Shown in pieces: positions 1 to 6,058 of a DNA stretch of 9,111 nt (positions are counted from its first letter, which is position 1; every line of letters starts with the position of its first letter). The stretch comes from Chloroflexota bacterium (GTDB lineage Bacteria > Chloroflexota > Dehalococcoidia > Lucifugimonadales > JADFKI01): assembly GCA_009838595.1 (NCBI GenBank), contig VXRI01000362.1, positions 1 through 9,111 on the forward strand, given 5' to 3'. The position numbers were made by a program, and so were the translations under genes. Below the pieces are notes generated by a model, which made no database searches, was not told the origin of the DNA, and saw nothing but the letters and a program-made list of their open reading frames with translations.

Positions 1-69
1 CTTTGGAAGACGGCACAAGCAACACACTCCCTGTAACAGTAATTATGACGCAGCGGGATCCCTAACCCA

Positions 70-99
70 CTTACAGGACATTGGCGGACATGCGATAAT
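70..99 (+). promoter_or_regulatory. Possible sigma-70-type promoter ahead of the DinB-family gene
   Basis: A CTTACA hexamer (70-75, four of six matches to TTGACA) is separated by 18 bases from GATAAT (94-99, five of six matches to TATAAT), placing a transcript start about 35 bases before the ATG at 140. No gene is visible in bases 1-139, so this is where a promoter would be expected. The -35 match is weak and hits of this quality occur by chance. Supported only by sequence match. Confidence 0.22.
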
Positions 100-139
100 G
101 CCTAGCACACTTCACAACAAAATAGCAGGAAGGCTGAGA

Positions 140-685
140 ATGAAACTCAACAAATTCATTGAGCAGTGCTTGGAGGACTATCGCAGACGTGTGTACGGTG
201 CTGTCGGACCCTTGTCGGAAGAGGAGATGCACTGGCGACCGGACGCGGAATCGAATTGTATAGCGTTCCTCATTTGGCATTCGGCGCGCGTCGAGGATAG
301 GCTCATCAACGTGTTCGCGCGAGGCACGGACGAGGTGTGGCTGCGGGATGGGTGGAGCGCGAAGACCGGCATCTCGGAAGGCGACCACGGTGTCAATTAC
401 ACGCTTGATCAGGTCGCAGCATTCCCGGTAATCACCAAAGATCAACTTCAGGAATACTTCGATTCGGTACGCGAAGGTACGCTGGAATATCTGCGCGGCC
501 TGAGCGACGACAACTTCGACGAAGTGCCGCTTGACAGGTCGCCATTCCCAGAGAATCCGGCATCGGTTCGGTATTTCAGCGGGCGCAACGTGGGCAGCAT
601 TATGCGGCAGCTAATCGGCGAACAAGACCAGCATCTCGGACAGGTGTCGTTTGTGCGCGGCTTGAAGCGCGGCTTTGGCAAGTAG
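140..685 (+). CDS. DinB-family (DUF664-like) protein, putative metal-dependent four-helix-bundle enzyme
   Basis: A 181-residue protein of the usual length for the DinB/YfiT-like superfamily, four-helix bundles that often bind a divalent metal through three histidines; members include thiol-dependent S-transferases and many proteins of unknown role. The first metal histidine is plausibly H47 in the motif IWHSARVED (45-53). The C-terminal helix GEQDQHLGQVSFVRGL (160-175) is the typical last helix, where most relatives have HxxxH. Here the first of the pair is E161 and the second is H165, so the site may be His/Glu/His or partly lost. No signal peptide or membrane segment is visible, so it should be cytoplasmic. 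The ATG at 140 is preferred over the in-frame ATG at 98 because AGGAAGG (127-133) sits 6 bases before it and the 14 extra residues look non-domain. The next gene follows after 30 bases on the same strand. The family is fairly certain; the reaction is unknown. Confidence 0.85.
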   Translation: MKLNKFIEQCLEDYRRRVYGAVGPLSEEEMHWRPDAESNCIAFLIWHSARVEDRLINVFARGTDEVWLRDGWSAKTGISEGDHGVNYTLDQVAAFPVITKDQLQEYFDSVREGTLEYLRGLSDDNFDEVPLDRSPFPENPASVRYFSGRNVGSIMRQLIGEQDQHLGQVSFVRGLKRGFGK

Positions 686-715
686 CGGTTGCTGCGAAAA
701 GGTAATAAGCGTGGC

Positions 716-1801
716 ATGAATGTCGATGCGCAGAACGATGATGCCAATACGATAGCATCGCTGCCCAACTCTCGACGCCGATATATCCTGACAACCCTGC
801 TGAAAGGCGTGTCGCGGGCGTTCTACTTGTCCATTCGCGTACTGCCCACCGGCATGCGCGAGCCGGTCGCAGTAGCATACTTGCTCGCCCGTGCCGCCGA
901 CACGATCTCGGATACGCCTACGCTTTCGCATGCACAGAGATTGGCGCATTTATGCGAGTTTAGGAAGGCCACACAAGGACAAGCTTCTGCGGTGAGACTG
1001 CCTTGTTCGCTTGCTGAAATTCAGCCGAGTGCCGGTGAGCGTGAACTGCTGCAAGCGCTGCCTGAAGTCTTGTCGCTGTTAGATTCTATAGTGGCGGATG
1101 ATGCTAAGCTCGTGCGAGCCGTGGTACTGACGCTAACTCGCGGGATGCGATTTGACTTGACAACATTCAGCCGCATCGATCGCGAGACGACCGTTGCACT
1201 GAATTCGACCGAGCAGCTTGACGAATACTGCAACCTCGTCGCCGGCTGCGTAGGCGAATTCTTCACGGACCTGGCAATCTCACACACGCCGGCGCTGGCG
1301 CATTGGGACGCGCATGAGATGCGTTCGCTGGGTGTGCGATTCGGCAAGGCGTTGCAGATGACGAACATCCTGCGCGATCTGCCGCGCGACCTGCGAAATG
1401 GCCGATGTTATATTCCGAAATCCGCGTTGGATAGCACCGGACTGACGCCTGTTTAATAACTAGACCCCGTGCACGGCTTAAACTCGCGTCATGCGTTTAT
1501 CTGGGGAATACGCATGACGCTCGACCACTTTGACGCGGCGGAGCGATATATAATTGCAATACCCCGCCGGAATTTACGGTTCAGACTTGCCGCGCTATGG
1601 CCCGTGCTCATCGGGTTGCAGACGCTTGCCGCGCTTGCCGAATGCGACAATTGGTTGGATCCGCACACGCGCGTCAAAGTATCGCGCCGCGCCGTGTATG
1701 GTACAATCGCGCTATCCTTACTGTGCGGGCGGTCTAACGGGCTGTTGCGCGTATGGTTGAGGCGCATTAGGGCGCGTGTGGAGCGGAAGATTGGATTGTA
1801 A
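716..1801 (+). pseudogene. Squalene/phytoene synthase family gene broken by two adjacent in-frame TAA stops
   Basis: The family joins two prenyl diphosphates head to head (two farnesyl diphosphates to squalene, or two geranylgeranyl diphosphates to phytoene), for hopanoid/sterol or carotenoid synthesis. The N-terminal part (246 codons) has the expected order: VSRAFYLSIRVLP (32-44), the first Asp-rich motif DTISD (62-66), YCNLVAGCVGEF (171-182) and the second Asp-rich motif NILRDLPRD (217-225), followed by RCYIP. Codons 247-248 are TAA TAA (1454-1459). The same frame then continues with LDP, LDHFDAAERY, IPRR and KVSRR, all typical of the family C-terminus, to a TAA at 1799-1801. Total length (361 codons) matches intact members, so nothing is missing or shifted. 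Two point changes such as GAA to TAA and TTA to TAA would explain it. The C-terminal half alone could start at GTG 1469 or at ATG 1514, the latter with GGGGA 7 bases upstream. I chose ATG 716; TTG 689 is in frame but lacks a ribosome binding site. Alternatives are a split two-chain enzyme or sequence error. Squalene versus phytoene specificity cannot be settled. Confidence 0.82.
1486..1520. repeat. Perfect 11-bp inverted repeat (hairpin) inside the broken synthase gene
   Basis: The arms 1486-1496 (GCGTCATGCGT) and 1510-1520 (ACGCATGACGC) are exact reverse complements around a 13-base loop. It begins 26 bases after the second TAA. The right arm contains the ATG at 1514 and the loop contains GGGGA (1503-1507), the only Shine-Dalgarno-like string for that ATG. 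In RNA the stem would bury this start codon while leaving the GGGGA in the loop. No T-tract follows, so it is not a standard terminator. Confidence 0.6.
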
Positions 1802-1948
1802 GGAATAGCGATGCGCGGTGCCGCGCGGATACTCTACAAGATACGAATGAGTGAAGTCCAGAATCGCTAACACTCAAGTCTCTTCCCCTAGAAGAGGAAG
1901 GGACAAGAAGAAACATTAGAGAGTCGTGAGAATAACGAGGAGAAAATT
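1802..1948. other. 147-base gap with two weak hairpins, no gene seen
   Basis: Between the synthase stop and the reductase start I see a GC-rich inverted repeat, GCGCGG (1813-1818) against CCGCGC (1821-1826), and a 6-bp hairpin, CTCTTC (1880-1885) against GAAGAG (1891-1896), with a 5-base loop. Neither is followed by a run of T, so intrinsic termination is doubtful. A purine-rich stretch follows and leads into the ribosome binding site at 1937-1942. I found no convincing -35/-10 pair, although a promoter for the downstream genes would be expected here. Confidence 0.35.
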
Positions 1949-1951
1949 TTG
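1937..1951 (+). promoter_or_regulatory. Ribosome binding site that fixes the TTG start of the reductase
   Basis: GAGGAG (1937-1942) lies 6 bases before TTG (1949-1951). The spacing is optimal and there is no ATG or GTG nearby in the frame that would include the conserved N-terminus, so translation starts at TTG. Confidence 0.8.
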
Positions 1952-2962
1952 GCAGACGGAACGAACAGGAAAATTACGCTGAAATCTCGGCCGAGCGGCT
2001 ACCCGACACCGACGGATTTTGAGATGATTGAAGAGCCGATCCCGCAGCCGGGCGAGGGCGAAGTGCTGGTGCAGGCTATTTGGCTGTCACTTGATCCTTA
2101 TATGCGCGGACGGATAGGCGAAGGCGCATCCATGGCGGGACCTTTGCCGCTTGGGGAAGTGATGATTGGCGGCGTAGTCGGGCGCATTGTTAAGTCGCGC
2201 AATCCGTCGTTCAGCGCCGGTGAGATTGTCGAAGGCAACCTTGGCTGGCAGGAATATGCCACATCCAATGGCACCGACTTGCGCCGTGTTGATGCTTCGC
2301 TTGGGCCGCTGTCCACCGCGCTCAGCGTTCTCGGCATGACCGGCATGACCGCATACTTTGGCTTCCTTGATGTGTGCGAACCCAAACCGGGCGATGTTGT
2401 TGTCGTTTCCGCTGCGTCGGGCGCGGTTGGGCAGGTTGTCGGGCAGATTGCGAAGATTGCGGGCTGCTATGTCGTTGGCACGGCGGGCTCGCAGGACAAG
2501 ATCGACTACATCGTAAAAGAACTTGGCTTTGATGCGGGCATCAACTACAAGACCGAGAACATCGGCGAGGCTATAGCCGCGGTCTGTCCGAACGGAATTG
2601 ATGTGTATTTCGACAATGTGGGTGGACCCGTTACTGACGCCGTGATGGAAAATCTGGCGCTTCGTGCGCGCATTGCCATCTGCGGGCAGATTTCGCAGTA
2701 CAATCTGTCCGAACCCGAAATGGGCCCGCGCAACATACGCATGCTGAATATACGCCAAGCCAAGATGGAGGGCTTCTTGGTGTTCCAGTTTGCCAATCGC
2801 CATGATGAAGGCAGGCAGCGTATAGCGCAGTGGATTCGAGAGGGCAAGCTGAAGTATAGAGAAGACATCGTGGAAGGCATCGAAAACGCTCCGACGGCGT
2901 TCATTGGCATGCTGCGCGGGGAGAATTTTGGCAAGATGCTGATAAAAATCTCCGACGAATAA
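1949..2962 (+). CDS. NADP-dependent oxidoreductase, MDR superfamily (leukotriene B4 12-hydroxydehydrogenase / CurA-like)
   Basis: A 337-residue zinc-free medium-chain reductase; relatives reduce the activated C=C bond of enones and enals (alkenals, prostaglandin-type ketones, curcumin) with NADPH in the cytoplasm. The GroES-like domain includes the subgroup hallmark LSLDPYMRGRI (47-57). The linker GMTGMTAYFGF (129-139) leads to the Rossmann domain with AASGAVGQVVG (155-165), the nucleotide-binding turn. K184 in GSQDKIDY and the later NYKT (199-202) match the NADPH-preferring members. The cysteine/histidine ligands of the zinc alcohol dehydrogenases are absent. The C-terminus, KYREDIVEGIENAPTAF followed by MLRGENFGKMLI, is the standard end of the family. 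Length is normal and the gene looks intact, ending in TAA. It lies 54 bases upstream of the TPP-enzyme gene on the same strand and may be cotranscribed with it. Subfamily assignment is firm; the physiological substrate is not known. Confidence 0.93.
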   Translation: MADGTNRKITLKSRPSGYPTPTDFEMIEEPIPQPGEGEVLVQAIWLSLDPYMRGRIGEGASMAGPLPLGEVMIGGVVGRIVKSRNPSFSAGEIVEGNLGWQEYATSNGTDLRRVDASLGPLSTALSVLGMTGMTAYFGFLDVCEPKPGDVVVVSAASGAVGQVVGQIAKIAGCYVVGTAGSQDKIDYIVKELGFDAGINYKTENIGEAIAAVCPNGIDVYFDNVGGPVTDAVMENLALRARIAICGQISQYNLSEPEMGPRNIRMLNIRQAKMEGFLVFQFANRHDEGRQRIAQWIREGKLKYREDIVEGIENAPTAFIGMLRGENFGKMLIKISDE

Positions 2963-3016
2963 GTCGACTGGCGCGCTAGATAGCCATACCCAATTACAAG
3001 TGCAAAGGACACGCCC

Positions 3017-4663
3017 ATGCGAACTATCGACGCAATCGCACAGATTCTGAAGAAGGAAGGCATCGAGTATCTGAGTGCGTTTCCCACAACGCCTATCATC
3101 GAGGCGGCGGCGGACGCCGGCGTCCGCCCTATAATCTGCCGACAGGAGCGTGTTGGTGTGGGTATCGGCGACGGGTATTCGCGTGTTACGAACGGCAACC
3201 CTGCGGGCGTGTTCGCAATGCAGTATGGGCCCGGCGCAGAGAATGCTTACGCGGGTGTCGCCACCGCATTCTCCGACGCCGTGCCGATGCTACTTTTGCC
3301 ACTCGGCCATCCGCGCGAGCGCGACGGCATCTACCCGCACTACAGCTCGCTGCGTAGCTACGCCTCCGTAACCAAGCAGATTGAGCAGATAAATGTGCCG
3401 GAGCGCGTTGTTGAGACAATGCGCCGCTCGTTTGCCGCGCTCAAGCGTGGGCGGCCCGGTCCCGTGATGGTGGAAGTACCCGCAGATGTCGCAACAGCAG
3501 AAGTGCCGGACAACACCGTGGACGGATATCGTCCGGTCAAGCCTGCTGTCGCGGCTGGCAATCCTACGGACATTCAGGCGGCAGCGCAAGTGCTTCTAAA
3601 CGCCGAAAACCCTGTCATCCATGCTGGGCAGGGCGTGATGTACGCCGGAGCTACAGACGAACTCGTGGAATTCGCGGAGCTTACGCAGATTCCTGTGATG
3701 ACGACGATGGCGGGCAAGAGCGCATTTCCGGAGAAACATCCGCTCGCACTTGGCAGCGGCTCCGGTGTGATGAATCGCGCATGCTACCAGTTCGTGAGCC
3801 GCGCGGATGTCGTCTTCGGCATCGGCACCAGCTTCACGCAGCACGGAATGACGATGAGCGTGCCGGCTGGGAAGACACTCATCCACGCCACGAACGATCC
3901 GATCGACATCGACAAGAACTATTCCATCGACCATCCGATTCTCGGCGACGCCAAGCTTGTGCTGCGGCAGTTTAGCGACGCGTGCAAAGACATTCTGGGT
4001 GGCGATCAGCGCGGCGACGGTTCTGTTTCGGAAGAAATAGCGTCCGTGCGCCAAGAGTGGCTTGACGAATGGATGCCCACGCTTACATCGAATCAGAATC
4101 CGATAACGCCCTACCGCGTCATCTGGGAATTCATGCAGAATGTCAATTCGGACGACGCCATCGTAACGCACGATTCCGGCAGCCCGCGCGACCAGATTAT
4201 GCCGTTCTATCAAGCAGGCGGTCCCCGCAGTTATCTTGGCTGGGGCAAGTCTCATGGTCTCGGTACCGGTCTTGGGTTGAACATCGGCGCGAAGTTGGCG
4301 GCGCCAAACAAGTTCGTGGTGAACTTCATGGGGGACGCCGCGTTCGGCATGGTCGGCTTGGACTTCGAGACCGCCGTTCGCAGCAGCATACCTATTCTTA
4401 CAGTCGTGTTTTACAACTCCACCAAGGCGGTTGAGACGGACGCGATGGAAAACTCGAACAACCATTACGGCACGCGCGACCTCGGCGGCAATTATGCCGA
4501 TCTAGGACGCGACATGGGTGGCTGGTCAGAGCGAGTGGTAGATCCGACGGAGGTCGCGCCGGCGATATTGCGAGCGAAAGCGGCAACTGAGAACGGCGAG
4601 GCGGCTCTGCTGGAGTTCATCACCAACGAAGAACGCGCTTTCTCGCACCGCCGACCGTTCTAG
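3017..4663 (+). CDS. Thiamine-diphosphate-requiring enzyme, acetolactate synthase / benzoylformate decarboxylase-like
   Basis: A 548-residue protein with the three-domain layout of the ThDP family that decarboxylates 2-oxo acids or ligates aldehydes. N-terminal Pyr domain: E44 in CRQERVGVGIGDGYSR (41-56) is the catalytic glutamate that activates the thiazolium. GPGAENAYAGV (71-81) replaces the usual GPGxTN with GPGAEN. GRPGPVMVEVPADV (145-158) closes the domain. The central domain follows at about 185-325. The C-terminal PP domain holds the ThDP-Mg motif: G439-D440 and N467 spaced 27 residues after D440, in GDAAFGMVGLDFETA followed by FYNS. It carries a GDA rather than GDG start and lacks the second Asn of the common NN. 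AAAGGA-type site AAAGGA (3004-3009) is 7 bases before the ATG. It is not the housekeeping IlvB by sequence feel, has no small-subunit gene beside it, and sits 8 bases before a kinase gene, suggesting an accessory role. Substrate unknown; could be a sulfoacetaldehyde, oxalyl-CoA or aromatic oxo-acid type relative, none of which I can confirm. Confidence 0.92.
   Translation: MRTIDAIAQILKKEGIEYLSAFPTTPIIEAAADAGVRPIICRQERVGVGIGDGYSRVTNGNPAGVFAMQYGPGAENAYAGVATAFSDAVPMLLLPLGHPRERDGIYPHYSSLRSYASVTKQIEQINVPERVVETMRRSFAALKRGRPGPVMVEVPADVATAEVPDNTVDGYRPVKPAVAAGNPTDIQAAAQVLLNAENPVIHAGQGVMYAGATDELVEFAELTQIPVMTTMAGKSAFPEKHPLALGSGSGVMNRACYQFVSRADVVFGIGTSFTQHGMTMSVPAGKTLIHATNDPIDIDKNYSIDHPILGDAKLVLRQFSDACKDILGGDQRGDGSVSEEIASVRQEWLDEWMPTLTSNQNPITPYRVIWEFMQNVNSDDAIVTHDSGSPRDQIMPFYQAGGPRSYLGWGKSHGLGTGLGLNIGAKLAAPNKFVVNFMGDAAFGMVGLDFETAVRSSIPILTVVFYNSTKAVETDAMENSNNHYGTRDLGGNYADLGRDMGGWSERVVDPTEVAPAILRAKAATENGEAALLEFITNEERAFSHRRPF
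3109..3128. repeat. 20-bp perfect palindrome in the TPP-enzyme gene
   Basis: The half-site GGCGGACGCC is followed directly by its exact reverse complement GGCGTCCGCC. It codes for the Ala-Asp-Ala-Gly-Val-Arg segment near residue 32-37. There is no loop, so it would act as a duplex site or cruciform rather than as a good RNA hairpin. Codon bias toward GC-rich Ala and Gly codons may explain it. Confidence 0.5.
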
Positions 4664-4671
4664 CGTGCGCC

Positions 4672-6024
4672 GTGCAATACTATGTCATCGTAGTGAGACC
4701 GTCAGACGGCAGCGTACTAGCGTTGCCGTCTGACGGCGGCTGGACTGTCCCTAATTTCGCGCCGGAAAATACGGATGCACGAATTGTTGAACATATCAAC
4801 GCCGAAATGCGGTGGCAGCTTGGCATTGATACATGGACGTTGAAACACGCGGCACGTGGCGTGGAAAACGGGCAGACATGGCGCATTTACGTCGCTGTCA
4901 TGCGCGACCATAACGAGTTGGATGTAAACGGCGCAGAGTGGTTGACTCGAGATGATGTGTCGTCAACGCAGTTCATATTGCCAGCCGTCGGATACGAAAT
5001 CGAGCGCTGGTTCGTCAGTGTCGATCATCCATCGTCACTGCGCACGGCGTGGGAGGAAATTGGCTGGCATGCCGCCGCCTGTGAATGGATTATTACACAG
5101 CTCTCGGCTCTTGGGCTTACCGCGATTTCGCCCGTCACCCAGCAGCGAGCGTGGGGATTATCCTGCACGATGATGGTCGCAACGAACGCTGGTGATGTGT
5201 ATTTCAAGGCGACGCCGGAATTCATGGCGCACGAGGGCAGGGCGATGCAGTCGGTCGCCGATCGCTGCCCTGAATTGCTGTCCGCGCCTCTCGCGGTTGA
5301 CGCAGATAGCGGCTGGGTGCTTATGCAGGATTACGGCGGCAAGATGCTGCACGAATGCTCAGACATCTCAGTCTGGGAAGAAGCGTTGCGTGTTTTCAGC
5401 AATGCACAGGTTGCGCAAGCAGCGCAAGCGCACATCGGATTCTGGCAAGCGCTTAACATCCCAGACCGGCGAATCGGACGCATGGTGGATATGATAGACC
5501 CGCTGATAGCCGCGTGCGAACATATGATGAGCGGCGGCGAAAACGGACTGTCAGACACCGAAATCGATGCGATGCGCTCGCTGTCGATGCCGCTGAAATT
5601 GCTGTGCGCTCGGCTCGCACAATACGCGGTACCGCACACGATGGTACACGGAGACCTTGGCGGCAACATTCTCATCCAAGAGTCGGGCTTCACCTATTTC
5701 GATTGGACGGACATCTGCGTGTCGCACCCGTTCTTCGAGATGGCGACCATATCCGGTGCGTATTTTGATGATAGAGCGCTCAAGGATAGCCCGGACGCCG
5801 AAGCCCGCCTGCGGAATGCCTACCTTGAGGCCTGGACTGAATACCTGCCGAGGGCACGGCTGATCGAGGCGCTCGAAGAGTCGAGACCGCTGGGCGCTCT
5901 GCACCAGATGATGACCTATATGTGGATACGCACGAACATCCCTCCGGACGCCCGTCCCGAACTCGATGGAGGCTTGCTGCACTGGACACGCAACTTGCTA
6001 CGGCTGTGTGGCAAGTCACAGTGA
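4672..6024 (+). CDS. Phosphotransferase of the APH/choline-kinase fold with a degenerate Nudix-like N-terminal domain
   Basis: A 450-residue, apparently two-part protein. Residues about 1-115 look like a Nudix fold (YYVIVVRPSDGSVLAL, then WTVPNF, then AEMRWQLGI at 44-52, then WRIYVAVM). The Nudix box is not intact: the catalytic EExG glutamates are replaced around W48-Q49, so pyrophosphohydrolase activity is unlikely. Residues about 120-450 form the kinase: K179 in VYFKATPEF (176-184) is the likely ATP lysine, E188 the likely partner glutamate, HGDLGGN (326-332) the catalytic loop with D328 as base, and FDWTD (343-347) the metal site with D344. The loop is one residue shorter than the usual HxDxxxxN. 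Family members phosphorylate small molecules with free hydroxyls, including aminoglycosides, choline, homoserine and sugars; this one need not be a resistance gene. The GTG start is 8 bases after the TPP-enzyme stop with no clear Shine-Dalgarno, which points to translational coupling. The kinase family is secure, the Nudix-like reading moderate, the substrate unknown. Confidence 0.85.
   Translation: MQYYVIVVRPSDGSVLALPSDGGWTVPNFAPENTDARIVEHINAEMRWQLGIDTWTLKHAARGVENGQTWRIYVAVMRDHNELDVNGAEWLTRDDVSSTQFILPAVGYEIERWFVSVDHPSSLRTAWEEIGWHAAACEWIITQLSALGLTAISPVTQQRAWGLSCTMMVATNAGDVYFKATPEFMAHEGRAMQSVADRCPELLSAPLAVDADSGWVLMQDYGGKMLHECSDISVWEEALRVFSNAQVAQAAQAHIGFWQALNIPDRRIGRMVDMIDPLIAACEHMMSGGENGLSDTEIDAMRSLSMPLKLLCARLAQYAVPHTMVHGDLGGNILIQESGFTYFDWTDICVSHPFFEMATISGAYFDDRALKDSPDAEARLRNAYLEAWTEYLPRARLIEALEESRPLGALHQMMTYMWIRTNIPPDARPELDGGLLHWTRNLLRLCGKSQ
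4699..4736. repeat. 16-bp stem hairpin near the start of the kinase gene
   Basis: Arm 4699-4714 pairs with arm 4721-4736 around a 6-base loop (TACTAG). The outer 13 pairs are perfect, then one G-T pair, then two more pairs. Each arm also contains its own 11-bp palindrome, CCGTCAGACGG (4699-4709) and CCGTCTGACGG (4726-4736), differing only in the central base. In the protein this gives the repeated PSDG at residues 10-13 and 19-22. The stem begins 27 bases after the GTG start. No T-tract follows, so it is not an intrinsic terminator. It could limit translation of the kinase relative to the upstream gene or be a DNA site. Confidence 0.75.
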
Positions 6025-6058
6025 GTCGGCACGCATACTTATCCTAACCGTTTAACTG

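Noticed and set aside
30..77. 7-bp inverted repeat CCTGTAA (30-36) / TTACAGG (71-77) at the left edge
   Set aside because: Short arms with a 34-base spacer are expected by chance; kept only as a note for an operator search.
1454..1459. Reassigned stop codons (alternative genetic code)
   Set aside because: The reductase and the synthase itself end at TAA, the DinB, TPP-enzyme, flavoprotein, amidohydrolase and cupin genes at TAG, and the kinase at TGA, each exactly where the families end.
1469..1801. Independent gene for a 110-residue protein starting at GTG 1469
   Set aside because: It is in the same frame as the synthase and carries that family's C-terminal motifs; no ribosome binding site precedes the GTG. 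Treated as the distal part of the pseudogene.
1880..1896. Intrinsic terminator after the synthase gene
   Set aside because: The stem is only 6 bp and is followed by purines, with no T-tract.
2087..2803. Long minus-strand open frame of 238 codons opposite the reductase
   Set aside because: It mirrors the codon pattern of a clearly recognised plus-strand gene and shows no family motif.
3596..4465. Long minus-strand open frame of 289 codons opposite the TPP enzyme
   Set aside because: Rich in His, Arg and Val as expected for the antisense of a GC-rich gene; no domain or ribosome binding site.
4672..6024. Aminoglycoside resistance gene
   Set aside because: It has the APH fold only; the fold covers many metabolic kinases, and no aminoglycoside-specific features or resistance context are visible.
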